Below, piece after piece: positions 49,364 to 60,927 of a stretch of 64,000 nucleotides of DNA. Source of the stretch: Paramacrobiotus metropolitanus (taxonomy: Eukaryota > Tardigrada > Eutardigrada > Parachela > Macrobiotidae); the NCBI RefSeq assembly GCF_019649055.1, contig NW_026570374.1, forward strand, positions 206,546-270,545. The letters are read 5' to 3'. The position numbers and the translations under genes were made by a program. The first letter of the stretch is position 1; the number at the start of each line of letters is the position of its first letter. The notes under the pieces were generated by a model. It saw only the letters and a list, made by a program, of their open reading frames with translations, was not told where the DNA came from and searched no databases.

Positions 49364-51799
49364 ATGTTCGTGCAACGGCCCTGTGACGTCAACGTTGTGT
49401 ACGGCAGCGTCCTGCTGCACGGCCGTGTGGTGGACGTGGCGAACAACGGGATGTACATCGACCTGATGTGCCACGGCCGTCGACGCGAACTCATCCCGTT
49501 CCCCCGCCTTTTCCTATCCAAGTCCGAAGAATTCAGCGACTGGGCTTACAAATACTTGAAAAAACAGCGCCCTAACGAGACGGTTCCAGTGGAAATACTG
49601 CGGCGTGAATGTCCGGGTGGTGCGTGGCGCTGGTGGCCGGGGAAGATGCTCACCCTGACGCAGGAAGGGGATCCCACCATTCCCACGCTGAGCGATAACT
49701 ACGCCACTGTGGTCGTCGTCCAGGGCCAGGATGACGAGGGTGCCAGCTGGACGGACGTGGTGCCAAAGCAGCGTCTTCGCTACCCCGTGTCGGATTCTTT
49801 TTGGACGGGTAAACCGCAAGCACCATCGCCCAAGTGGTGGCCAGTGACGCGTCTGCTGCCAGTTGCCCCGGCACGCTTCATCCAGCGCCGTCTGCCACTG
49901 CCGGCCGAGTGTCGTGGGGCATCAGTGGCACAGGTTGTTGAGGTGATCCGGGAGTGTCAGAGCCAGCAGGCTGAGCAGCCGCTGGCCTCCAGGGGACGGG
50001 TGGTCTGGGTCGATGTCGCTGATGAGCATTTGCTTTTGAAAGTGAAGCTACACGGCGGCGATGGGTGTGCGCAGCGGCAAGCCGAACACATGGCACAGGT
50101 AATGCGAGGTTTTGCAGTTCCTGGCCATTTTAAAACGTTGGTTTAAGTTGTAGCCCACTGCAAGAGTACGTACTGTAATAATGTCAGTTTTTCTTTCTTG
50201 AACTTTGTCTCACTCTGTTCGGATGGAGCAAGGATTCGTGATTATCAGAGGATTATTCTCACGGAATGGTATACGCTGATGTGTTGTAGAAAATTGTTGG
50301 GACTTTGCTCGAGCCGTTGTTTGGTCGCCTTCCCGGCATCCTGCGTGCAGTGCAAGCGCCGGTTGAAGCTATGGATCTCGGCGCGACGTCGGATGAATCG
50401 CTGGCACTGGGAGCGGACGAGTGGCAGGAAGTGTTCGCCCATCTGGTTACGCTGACACGGCAGAAGCTGCGCGTCGTGTGCCCAGCATGGGACGCTATTC
50501 TGGACTTACCTACTTTGACGGCCAGCATCATCGTGGAGACGGAGGCTCGCAGCAAAGACTTGCCTGATCTTTCCTACGCCCTCACCGCGCCGCTCTTCAA
50601 ATGCCTGCGCTCCTCCACCCAGTACGTTGTGCTGCACGATCGCGCTGCCTGCATCAACCGTGCCCAGTTCTACACTGTCTTGAAAATGATCCGCCACGTG
50701 TCGCGTAATTGCCAGCCCGCGATCCGTCTGACAGCGCTGTATGTGGTCGGCTTCTCTGACTTGCCGTCGAAAGTTTATCAGCGTCTCCGTGACCCAATTG
50801 AATCCTGCGATGTGCACGAGCATCCCCGAGACCACAACCGGTCCACTTTTTTCAAGGGCTTTCTACAAGAATTCATCGCGGTCTCCCGCAGTGTGACGTG
50901 TGAGACCATCAGTCTGGTGCGCTGCCCGGTGAAGTTGGAATACAATCTGGATTTCCGGCAGCAGAGCTCGATGTCCCTGGCGCTGAATGTCGACATGGCC
51001 AAGGTGCGTCTGTCGTTGAGCGGGGATTTCGCGGCCACGGTGTGGAATGCAGTGGAGGCGCTGCTGCCGGCGCCCAGCGACGGTGAGGTGCGAGCGTTAT
51101 CGGCGTGGTTGGCGTCCATCTCTACGTCGGCAGACGAGCGCCACCAGGGGCACCGAATGGCAGTCTGTAACGTAAGTGCCGGCGTTGAATCTTTCCCAAA
51201 TGAAAATAACAAGAATACGTTAGGAATATAAGTGTGCTTGGACGTTTTCGCATTCCGGACACTTTCGCAGTACGAACTCGCGTTCGCCTGCGTTATTGCT
51301 CATTGCAACCAATTTAATGGGCAATAGCCACCACGATGACAATGACTGCAAGCGCCGGTACACTACTTAATAGTTAAAATTTAAACATTAAAAAAACAAC
51401 CAAAAAATCTTTGAACTAGATAATGGTGTAGAAGCTTGCATGGTGTACAAGCTTGTACAAGACCGCACTGATTATCACGTGATACTGAATTTTGCAAAGT
51501 TTTTGCCACGTGAAACGAGGCGCATGCGCAGATTGCCGGGTTTCTGGCATGCGGCAAGCGAATTCTTAATATGGATACTTCTATGGCCGGAATGCGAAAA
51601 ACGTGCAAGTTCTCCATTTTCAGTGCAGCGCATTGTGTGTTTTCAGCTCCTGTGTGCGACGCAGACCGCTGATCCGCGTTCCTCCTTGCACTACCGCGGG
51701 AAGAAGTGGTGCTCGGACGGACTGTACAACCTGTGCGTGCCGAATCTCTCGCGTACTGCCTTGTGCTTCCTTCTCGTCCTGTGCAAGAGATGCCAGTAA
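49364..51799 (+). CDS. F-box protein with beta-rich N-terminal module (family copy 1)
   Basis: Three exons (49364-50098, 50290-51171, 51647-51799) join in phase 0 to give 589 residues. The N-terminal module (about 1-140) contains GRVVDVANNGMYIDLMC and RRRELIPFPRLF, then WRWWPGKML. A second related unit (about 150-245) starts FIQRRLPLPAEC. An F-box-like helical segment lies at about 283-320 (WQEVFAHL, RQKLRVVCPAWDAIL). An unrecognised alpha/beta region follows, and a short cysteine-rich end (WCSDG, LCVP, LCKRCQ). F-box proteins act as substrate receptors of SCF (Skp1-Cul1) ubiquitin ligases. That role is inferred from the F-box-like segment, which lacks the usual leading LP. Two paralogues lie within 15 kb. 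The last exon is less certain than the first two. Confidence 0.7.
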
Positions 51800-52276
51800 C
51801 ACCTCGGTTCTTTCCTTATGGAAGCATTTTTCTTCTTTATGTTGTTTTCGGTTTTTTCCAACGGAGTTTTGCGTTGGTAATTTGATGTTTTGTTTTGCGG
51901 GCGTTTCCGGCTGACAGCCCGATGGGGTGTTGCTGTTAGTACAGATTCCTAATTTTCTAGTGTTTTTTCGAAACGAATGCAAAATTAACCAGTGTGATAA
52001 CAAATAGTTTTACGATTGAAAGCTTAGATGAGATGGTCATTGAATGAGATTGTTTATTCGGTGCTTACAGCAAGACGAATGTGGTTTCTTTCTGGTACAG
52101 CCGTAAAGATAATATTGTCGCTTGAGGTGCATTTAATATTGATTGGGAGTCAAATTGAATACTGGGTGTCAATCTCAGCAAGTGACATTCGTGCTCCAAA
52201 TACCACAAGCCCGTTTATGTGCATGGTCACCACGGCTTATCCTACATCCCATTCGCGAATACAATGTAGTAATGTA

Positions 52277-52450
52277 CATACGACGCCGCCTATATCTGCG
52301 ATAGCGTAGCCCGGCGCTGCCGATGATCCCACTCCCAGTGTAATAGGCGGGCCACAAGGGCGCGGTCGAAACCGGTCGTCTTTACATCCAATCGGCGTCT
52401 ATACATACGACGCCGCTTGTATATACGGGAGCGTGGCCCAGCGGCGTCCT
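52277..52450 (+). repeat. 124-bp repeat unit, about 1.4 copies (locus A)
   Basis: The word TACATACGACGCCGC occurs at 52277 and again at 52401, exactly 124 bp apart, each followed by related sequence containing GCGTAGCCCGGCG or GCGTGGCCCAGCGGCG. The unit includes CGAAACCGGTCGT at 52367-52379 and a perfect 7-bp hairpin, CGGCGTC (52393-52399) with GACGCCG (52409-52415). The same unit recurs at 61.74-61.92 kb. Confidence 0.75.
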
Positions 52451-53198
52451 AGCGATAGAAGTTGTACAACCATAACACCACCCAGTTATGATTCATCATT
52501 GCGTTATGAATTTCTGTCCATTTTACCGGCTAGCTGTTCTTCTTCACGATTTCTAGAATTCGGTCTTGGATTCGCTTGTTACAGCTTGCATCAGCGTGAT
52601 TAGCTTGTTCCGCTTGTTAAACTCTTGTCTAAACCTTGGTCCCTGTCTTGCATTGTTCTTGTCATTAAACATGCCGTGGACTTCCGTTGTTACGTCGTTG
52701 AGTTACAGAGTTAGTAAGAGCGCCCACGACCGCACCGTTGCCGGTCGTGCCAACCTTTCATCCCAACAGTCCACACAACATCGTGGTACGGTCAACACGC
52801 CAACCCACTAGAACAGCAGCCAGATCGGCTACTGTTACAGTATACGCTGATCGGATGTGGAGGCGACCAGGATCGCGCGCAGAACTGTGGCGTGCGTACT
52901 CTTGTAAGGGCTCAGAGTGGTCAGGGGAAGTGCTGTACTGTATGTCTAAACTACTGCACGTAAACGAAGCGTCTGCGTCTGACTGGATACCGGTATCTTT
53001 ACTCATCTTGGTCTTCTGATACATAGATCTAAACTCATGCAACTCCCAAGGTCTAACAGCAGCCTTGAACTGCTTATATACTTTCTTACTGCACATCAGA
53101 ATGTTCTAGAACAGCGTGCATGCGTCAGCATGCACCGGAAATAGACAATGCCAAATATGTAGATCGCAGAGCGCGACTCTACACTCTTACGGGACCGT

Positions 53199-53247
53199 AG
53201 GCGGCGCCGGGCCACGCTCCCGTATATATAGGCGGCGCCGTATATAT
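53199..53247 (-). repeat. Inverted copy of the locus A repeat core
   Basis: Read on the minus strand, this segment gives GGCGCCGCC, TATATATACGGGAGCGTGGCC and CGGCGCC, closely matching 52401-52447 on the plus strand. TACGGGAGCGTGGCCC is identical in both. The pair is about 0.8 kb apart in inverted orientation. Confidence 0.75.
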
Positions 53248-54629
53248 ATTTACTCATATATATGCCGGATGGGAGGTAGTGGCAACTAGTGCGCGCGGTA
53301 CTCTGTCCTGCGAATTCCTGCGAGACCTGCGGCAGCCATCCGGGCTCCGCTTCCTGGGCGGCGGTGTTTGCGCTCCTTTATTAAGACCAACGGGTACATC
53401 AGCAGGAGGCGACGAGAAGGTAGCGGATCCGAGACTGGCGCATTGTATTAAAATGGATTTGGAGCGTTTAGTTATAGTACTTGACGGAACATTGTAATAA
53501 TTGTCAACGGAATGACTTGTCACTTGTGCTTCGTGGTGCAGACTGATATGAACGAAATACTGTTACAGACGCGGTCGCACAAACTTTGTGCCACAAAGCA
53601 CAAGAACTTTCACAAGAAGCCAAAATGATCAGTACGAGACCTACTGCGTGCACCTACTAGGGAAACTACGGCATGATAAAATGGATTACAAAGAGGAACT
53701 CGATTGCGAGTTTTACTTTACGCACTCCTGCGTTGTACGAGCACTATCAATGCGCATCCCATTGGATTGCAATAACACTATACAGTTCAGCAATTAATGG
53801 TATCGCTGAACTACGTGTAATGTGCACTGCACTGCAGCGGCAACGCGATTGACTTAAAAAGTCATGTCCTACATTCCTCCAAACTCAGCAGAGTCCACAT
53901 TGATAGTGTCTGTGAAATCTAGTAGGTGCCCCCGCACCCCGTATGTACGTGACCGTTACCGTTACACTATGCAACTGAAGATGCCGCCAAGGAACTTTAC
54001 CGTAAAACTAATAACACTCCTAGTTAATCTCGTATTGCATAGCTAACCACATTGTCCTCGTCTTCATGGATGTGCTGCGCCGGTTGTGGCGATGCTGTCC
54101 GTACTGCTGGTCACCTGGTGTCTCCAGCGCGTGCGCCGCACTAAGCGCGCAGAAGCGCGCCGCAACCAGCATCGATAGCCGTATAACGCCTCTGCGCGCC
54201 ATGTAGCGGTGAATGTGGGAGTTAGCTTCGGTGTCGGTCGGCTCTGTCGTTGAAGAGTTGCAGCATGCGTGTTGCATCATACCGTCACGCGCCGTACCAG
54301 GATGAGAGAAACTGCTTACAAGTGACGAATGCACTGGCCAAAAGAATGGCAACCCGACGAGAACGTAACTTCCGATAAACAGACGCGGCGTGCGTCGAAA
54401 TGGAATCCATTATTTTGCCGAAGCATACAAAAATTCATATTTTGCATTTACCGCCAGCAAAATGAAACGGTCCCATACGAGATTAAACCCATTCGCACAA
54501 GTACAAGGTATACTCCATCCTGCCGACCATGCAGTTTTTACACGAGTAGGAATTAGAGAAAAGGGGAATTTAAGAAATTTAAACCTGCGCAGTCACTATA
54601 AGGTGTAATTACTGATAATACTGTGACAG

Positions 54630-56093
54630 TTAAAGGACAACCTCGCCAAGGTCAAAGACGACCTCCGGGAGACCGCCGCCCACCTCCAGGACCGCGAGAC
54701 CGAAGCGGCGACCCTCCGCGCTGACCTGCAACGGGAGCGCACCGCGCTGCTCAACCGCAAGCAGCGCCACAACACCCTGCACAAACAGGCCCGTAAGTTG
54801 ATGGAGGAGCGCAACGCGCTGACGGGGCTCCTGCGGCAGAGCCTCCTGACCCCGGCGGACTTGGAGGCCCGTCTGCGGACCGCCGGGATCCCGACCAGCG
54901 TCCCGGCGGTGGCCACGGAAAAATCTTACCTCCAGGCATTGTTTGAGAAGACCGGGACACCGCTGGTATCCCCGGAGGAGGTCCCCGAGGTCCCTGAGAC
55001 CCAGGAGCCGTTGCGGCTGGTGCAGAGCCAGCGGGAGGTGGGCGGGGCGGTGGATAACGGGGATATGCCGCGGTTCACGCTGAACGAACTGCGCCGGATG
55101 CTGAACGAGCGCAACCACCTCAAGGCAAAGGTCATGGAGCTCCAGGATGAGCTGGCCGCCGGGAAGACGCCGCGCGCCGCCTTGGACGCCCATCTGCAGC
55201 CGTGGCGTAACGAGTACGCGTTTTTTTTCATGAAACATTCAACTACTCTAAACATTCTAAACATTAAAATACTTAAATGAAATAATAAAATTGAAAAGGA
55301 TTAGGGCGTAAAAACAGATTGTAACAGTGAAAATATTAAATAAAAGTTTTAAAAATTACAAATCGATATGTATGTACAATTAAATAAAAAATAAAAAAAT
55401 AAGGTTAAAAAATTATTACGAATTAAAGGTATAAATTAGAAATAATGTATGTACAGTACTACAATATTAATTCAAAAAGGCAATAAAAATATAATGGAAG
55501 ACTTGATGGTTAGATAATGCAACGCAAAATGGAAATTGCAGAAATCCGGCGTCGGGCAGCACGGCGCCGATGCAGCGTTGCCGACGAGGCGGAGTCAAGC
55601 GCGCTGGCGTCGACGGAGGCGGACAGTGTGGCCAGCCAGACGGACGACGAGGAGCGTGCAGGGCCGCGAGCCCGACGACAAACTCGCCGGCGCCGCAGTC
55701 GCAGCAAGCCCCGCCCCTCCATCATCCGCAACCTGTAAGACCAGCCCACCTCTTTTTCTCATTGGCTGGCTGGATTCAACGCTTTCTACGCATTATTTGT
55801 AGATACTTCTGTGGTAAACAAAAATGAAAAACAAAAAAATAGATTTAATTAGTAAATAATCTAACGAAACTGATCTACAAAATGCAACAACCAAAAAAAT
55901 TAAATCAGTAATATAATAATGACCTAAGAAACCTAAGAAACGCAGTAACCTTTAGGAAGAAATCGAAAAAGATGATAACTGAAGTGTGTTATTAAATAGG
56001 TACAAAGGCCTGTTCGGCGAGAAGCTGACGGCCATCGTGAAAGACGGCATCTTCTACAAACTGGCCGAGAGCAGCGCCCATTTGACGGACTAA
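54630..56093 (+). CDS. RILP-like protein (RILPL1/2 family), 5' end missing
   Basis: Three visible exons: 54630-55206, 55542-55734 and 56000-56093. They have matching phases and encode about 287 residues. RILP-like proteins bind Rab GTPases and link organelles to motors; RILPL1/2 act near cilia and lysosomes. The first visible exon is a long Glu/Arg/Leu coiled coil. It is followed by MPRFTLNELRRMLNERNHLK AKVMELQDELA (split here for length), the RH2 motif that binds phosphorylated Rabs in this family. The next exon is Arg-rich. The last reads SIIRNLYKGLFGEKL across the junction, like the basic hydrophobic tail of RILPL1 (IIKKLFFF type), then stops. The RH1 domain expected upstream is not found, so the start is unknown. 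A GTAAGT at 54793 lies inside the first exon but the frame continues coherently past it. Confidence 0.8.
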
Positions 56094-56867
56094 ACCGATG
56101 GCCAACCGCCCGCGGACGCCAGTCCCCGCTCTTCCCGGATCTCAGCCCCTTTCGATTCCGCGCTTCTTCAGCAGTCTTGTTGATCAGCTTTATTTTGAAA
56201 ATGTTTTGAAAATTTTGTGAATTCCCCGATTATTGTTTATTTCTACTCCCGCTGTGAATTAATCGCACGCAACGAATTCCCTGTCGCTACACTCTGGCTT
56301 TCTTTGGCGATTTTCTAAATTCTTATCCACATTTTTCTATTTATTATGTAATTAATCAGTAACGAACATTGGCAGAAGAAAGGCGTTAAACTATTTTTCA
56401 GCTAATCGAACCAACTGGAATCCCAGTTTTCGATTAGAGCCAAAAATCGCCAAATTAATTATGTCATATGTGTAAGAGTATGGCAACTGGTACTGCTGCC
56501 GGCGACACAGCCCACCGCTACCAGGTGACAGCTCGATTAATTAGCGATTCAAAGAGCATCGAATCAGCGATAAAATATATTGCGGAAGTGTTACGACAAT
56601 CGGCTCACCATTTTCGGCCAAGCCAGCTTTCCACAAGCTCATCGACACTACAAACTGTCCATTTGAATTTTGCGCTGGAAATTGTCCATCAGTTTTTTCT
56701 CGCTTGCTCACTTGTCAGGCTCACCATTTTCCTTCCGCTTTCGAGTTTTTCGGGTGTAGCTTTGTGTGCTCTTCTTTATCTCGTCACGATATTCCTCCAG
56801 ACTACCTGCGCTTAACCTCGACGTGATTAAGTTACTGGATTTGTGATCGTTTCTCGCTCACTGCACA
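56094..56867. other. Spacer between the RILP-like gene and F-box family copy 2
   Basis: No clear AATAAA and no recognisable exon. It contains a 115-codon open frame starting at 56468 that has no domain or coding texture I would trust. Confidence 0.45.
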
Positions 56868-57920
56868 ATGGATTGTGGAAAGGTACGTGAGCGCAGTGCT
56901 GCGCAGTCCGCAGACTTCGCACTGACTTCGCACAGCGCCTTTTCGCTGGCAGCGTTTTCTTCCTTTTCTTCCGTGTTTGTTCGGTTGTCCCTTCTGTAAA
57001 TGCTAAGAAAGACTATGCATAAGTAACAGAGTAGGCTGTTAAGAGAGTAGCACACCCTGACAGCAGGGAAGTTCTGCACAACCTCGCAAGGAGCTACGTG
57101 AAGGCAGTGTCTCGCACACTCTGCACAGCTGCTTTTTGCTTGCAACGATCGATTGCCTGTTTTCACCATGAAGACGAAGCGTGAAGTGCTCATCTCGTTG
57201 TAGTTGCAGCGCCGTCGCATCAGCCTGGCATCGCTGCAGGAAATGTCGCGGGAGCATGCGATTAGGCTGAACGAGCGCTATGACTGCGTGGACGTGTGGA
57301 GCGACGAGGGACCGCTGCAGTTCGGGCGGGTGGTGGACGCGGGCTCCGGCGGCCTGTTTGTCGATTTGCTCTGCCCGGGGTGGCGCCGCCACTTCGTCCC
57401 CTTCGGGCGCGTCTTCTGGATGCGGGGGAATGGCATCGTGCCAGACTGGAAGCGCGTCTACGGGAGGACGTTGTGGCCGGTGGAGGTGCTTTGGCGCTGC
57501 CATCCCCACGAACCTTGGACCTGGCGGGGGGCGCAGCTGGTGGTGACGGCCAGGGACGACGACTATCCACGAACGAGCGCCGGATTAGTACGGCTGTGCG
57601 ACGCGGCCGGCCGGGCGAGAGGGCCTTTGCAGGTCGTCCCCTGTCCCCGCATCCGCGACGCTGGCTGGGATGCGGTCCGCCGCAGCGGCAGCGGCAGCAG
57701 CGTTCTAGCGGCTGCTGCGAACGGACGACCCCCCGGGGAAGAGGAGTTGCGGCGCTATTACGGGAGTGGTTACAGGGATGGTTACGCCGATCTCTTGGTC
57801 GGTCCGGAGTCGTTCGTCTTCGGCCGGCTGCAGTTGCCGGCGGCGTGTACCGCTGTATCGGAGGAGACACAGCGCTGTTTGATGGAGGCCTGGCTGAGCC
57901 GTTCCCAGCTGTGCTTATAA
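56868..57920 (+). CDS. F-box-family N-terminal module gene, stops before the F-box (copy 2)
   Basis: A 15-nt exon (56868-56882, MDCGK) and a long exon (57204-57920) join in phase 0 to give 243 residues. The product is paralogous to copy 1: GRVVDAGSGGLFVDLLCPG and RRHFVPFGRVF against GRVVDVANNGMYIDLMC and RRRELIPFPRLF, then WTWRGAQLV, then a second unit with FVFGRLQLPAACTAV. Unlike copies 1 and 3, the frame ends (QLCL, stop) where copy 1 continues into the F-box exon. It may be a truncated gene, or a donor I cannot see may splice out the stop. Alternatively translation starts at ATG 57243 (MSREHAIRL). The start exon is a moderate guess; the paralogy is strong. Confidence 0.62.
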
Positions 57921-57965
57921 CGTGACATTGTGTGCAGCAGAAGTTGGTTTCTCGCTGAATCAGGT

Positions 57966-58209
57966 TCAACAGTCTGGGTCCCGGTGACGATCCGCGGCGC
58001 TGGGAGACGCTGGACCTGCGCCAGCTGGATGTGGCCACGCTGAACAAGCTGACCTTCGCCGCGCTGAACGGATGCTACCAGGTCGCCGGCGGAAGAGGAA
58101 GAGGAGGACGACGACGACAACGATGAGAAAACAACGGCAGCGCAGAGCGAGATCAAGGCGGATAGTGTCAGTCAGTGTGTTGGTGTTGTCCGTGGCTGGT
58201 TTTATCTGA
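57966..58209 (+). other. Exon-like segment downstream of copy 2, frame inconsistent
   Basis: Preceded by CTGAATCAG, one frame reads FNSLGPGDDPRRWETLDLRQ and LDVATLNKLTFAAL, then runs to a stop at about 58127. The next frame turns into an acidic run (EEEEEDDDDNDEKTT). The leucine/aspartate wording could be the remains of the C-terminal part of copy 2, but no F-box consensus is visible. Confidence 0.3.
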
Positions 58210-59872
58210 CAGTTGGTGCACGAGTTTGTCCTCACCCGCCCTAATCATGCACTGCGCCGGTCTTCGCTGAGTTTGATGTTGATTTTGGACCGCAGTTTCG
58301 TTTCATTTGCACCTCGTGTACTGCACTGGTCAGTTGCTAGTATGGTATAAGTTTTCTTTGACTTGGAGTTTTTATTAAAGTGGGGGACCATTGACTTAAC
58401 GGCTGCAAATGCTCGCTTACTAGTTGCTGCACATTTCATGAGAAAGGTCATTGTAAACCACCGTAACTGATCCAACCGCCGACGGCCAACCATGAGAGTA
58501 TTCCGTAATAAATGACACAGTTAAGCAAATAAATTACCAACATTTAATCTGCAAAATACTGGCAATAAGTTTGCAAAGTTATCCGCTCAATAGGCCCAAT
58601 AGCTGCGACTTGTCTTGTGGAACTGCCTGACGACTTGTCGGTCGTTTAGCCGATAAGCGAAGGCCGACGTCGCAGTCGCAGCAGACACCGCAGCTGCGGC
58701 GAATGTCCCGTCTGCACAGTTTAGCCCTCCCGTGCGACCGGCTTTCCCCGGCATTAATTATCTAATTTTAATATGGCATTAATTAATTATTCTGGCCGCT
58801 ACTCAGGAATCAAAAATTTAACACACAGCCGCTGTGGCATCAGTACTAGCGCGTATTATGCCGGCGCATTTAAGCATATTTAACGCTTCCTCGATCCTCG
58901 ACCAGCATCAGTCTTATGCGCTCCACTCCATCTTACACGCGGCCATCCTCAGCAATCACTCCATCTAGCGACATCAGTTATATTCAATGTTTGATCCTGC
59001 ATATCCTTATGCGCATCCTGTACGTGCCATCGGAGTTATATATATGTTCCCAGCGATAATGCGGACTGCACGCCCTGGCCAACTGGCATATTGAAGATTA
59101 TTTGTCAGGCTCAACCGGAAGTACCGAAGTCCATCTATATCCCACCAGAAGTGCTGAGATACTTCACCGCAGCGCACCGCAGCGTTATCATGCTTCACCT
59201 GTAATTCCCTTCCGTGGAATTCTGGATCCGCTGATCCCGTTCGATTATTATTGTACAACTTTACTGCATTGTTTACGCCTGCCCCCAATCCACATTCTCA
59301 TTCCCTCCATCAACCGGCATTTCCCCCGCTCCGGCGCAACACAACAACGTCCACGCAGACTGACCTGACCGGCAATTCGCAGTGAACGCACTGCCACCAC
59401 GGACGGCATCCCGCGTTTCCTGCGCCTATCATCGTAGCGGCGTTATATGTACCTTCTGCTCATGGAAACAGATACAGCATTGCGACAGTACGTATCGTAT
59501 AATGTGTGATAAAATACGCAATACATTTATGTACATAACTCGTATAATACTATATTATTATTGAGCAGCGTGTATAGAATAGAATACTATAGAATCCTCT
59601 ATGTTTACATGTATAAATTGATGTTTTATACATGTAAAAAATTAATAAAACATGGGGATGTATAATTATGTTAATTGATGTACGAGTACATAAATTGCAT
59701 AATATGAACGAATAGATGTACATGACTGCATGCATTAAATATAACAAAGATATATAAATCTATTGATACACTTATATATATAGTAATGGGCGTACCTATA
59801 AATGGCATATGCACTATATTTATTGTATTACAGCACGTACAGTGGTATAATTAAGCGAACGTGGCATTGCAG
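58210..59872. other. Spacer with GCCGG-rich and AT-rich parts
   Basis: 58.6-59.45 kb repeats the mixed GCCGG and TATATA style of the 31-39 kb block. 59.5-59.85 kb is strongly AT-rich with TATA and ATGTA words. No exon is seen. Confidence 0.4.
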
Positions 59873-60069
59873 GTGGTGAAACGGCAGGTGCTGGCGGGCG
59901 CCTACCCCGGCCAGTCGTACCACCTACAGCTACATCCCGCAGACCTCCTTCAGCTGCACGCAGGTCAGACAGTTCGGCTACTACGCCGATCCCGAGACGC
60001 GCTGCCAGGTCTTCCGCCGCTGCGAGGCCAACAACTTCATGTTCTCCTACATCTGCCCCAACGGCACCG
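59873..60069 (+). pseudogene. Chitin-binding type 2 (CBM14/peritrophin) exon with a frame break
   Basis: After a CATTGCAG acceptor the frame reads KRQVLAGAYPGQSYH. One base out of frame from about 59922 it continues YIPQTSFSC, FGYYADPETRCQVFRRC and SYICPNGT up to a G/GTTAGC donor at 60070. The cysteine spacing C-x15-C-x5-C-x10-C and the Y-Y-A-D, CQVF and CPNGT words are those of the first four of the six cysteines of a CBM14 domain, an extracellular chitin-binding module of ecdysozoan cuticle and peritrophic proteins. The exon with the last two cysteines is not found to the right. The break may be a true lesion, a base-calling error, or a misplaced acceptor (CAG at 59885-59887). Confidence 0.62.
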
Positions 60070-60373
60070 GTTAGCGCATCTACATGTATTCTCATCCATC
60101 TTCAACGCCATTTATTACTTATTAATATTACCATAATTTCTTTTTAACGGAATGTTCTGATAATTGTTTCTGATTTATGGCCGTCATTTATTCTAACGGA
60201 TTCCGGAGCGTAGTTTAGTATTTTACTCAGTTAGTTTATTACTTTTCTGTACGGTGGGAATTTTAATGTTTTGTATGATCAATTTAGGCACGGTCATTTA
60301 ACGGATTTTTTATTAAATACGCACACAGGTGTTTTCATCGTATCTTCATCGGTGTATTTTTGCCATATTCACA

Positions 60374-60413
60374 CATATAACGCGGGGCCGTATGGGCGCC
60401 CCGCGTATCCTCG
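60374..60413 (+). repeat. 40-bp direct repeat, left copy
   Basis: It contains ATATAACGCGGGGCCGTATG and differs at one base from the copy at 60980-61019. The 606-bp offset brackets a GC-rich interval. Confidence 0.9.
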
Positions 60414-60750
60414 CACTGTCGCGCCAGATCCAGGGTCCAACCCGGAAACGGGTAAATTCCGTGGTTTCTTCAGCAGGGGAAAGGTCACGTTCTGGGGAAA
60501 TTTGGGCAGGGGTTTGGGGTCTATGTGGCCCGTGACCCCTGCAAAAAAAATAAAACACGCAAATCCGCGGTGAAATCCACTGCTCCGTCCGGGGGGAGGT
60601 CGCCGTCCCAGGAAGTTCGGGCAGTGTTTTGGTGGGGGAATTCTTCGGCGTGGTGCTGGTGGTCGATCCGTGCCGTTGGGATCGGAGTTGGTGCTGCTGT
60701 TGGCGGTGTATCCGTTCTGGTTTCCCGCTGGTCCGGGTCGCGTTCGCCGT

Positions 60751-60808
60751 CGGCATCGCAGGAGGCAATTCTCGCTCCACGGCATCGCAGGAGGCGTTTC
60801 TCGCTCCG
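60751..60808 (+). repeat. 29-bp tandem repeat, two copies
   Basis: CGGCATCGCAGGAGGC starts at 60751 and again at 60780, each followed by a near-identical tail ending TCTCGCTCC. A third partial start (CGGCATC) follows at 60809. Confidence 0.85.
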
Positions 60809-60927
60809 CGGCATCTCCGTCCAGTTTGGGAAGCATCCGTCGCGGGGAGGCGTCCGTCCCGCGGGAATGGGGGGGGGCATTTGTAGCTCCACACGTGGGG
60901 GTTAAATTGGCTCAAATAATCAGAGGA

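Larger units (their letters stand above)
51800..54629. other. Repeat-bearing spacer between F-box gene 1 and the RILP-like gene
   Basis: No supported exon. It holds a 124-bp tandem unit at 52.28-52.45 kb and an inverted relative at 53.2 kb. The missing 5' exon or exons of the RILP-like gene should be here or further left, but I could not recognise an RH1 domain. Confidence 0.5.

Noticed and set aside
54793-54798. Perfect GTAAGT donor inside the RILP-like exon
   Set aside because: The frame continues as a coherent coiled coil into the RH2 motif, so the site is probably not used, or only as an alternative.
56468-56815. A 115-codon frame with a hydrophobic end, suggesting a small membrane protein
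   Set aside because: AT-rich wording unlike local exons, no family pattern and no support from neighbours.
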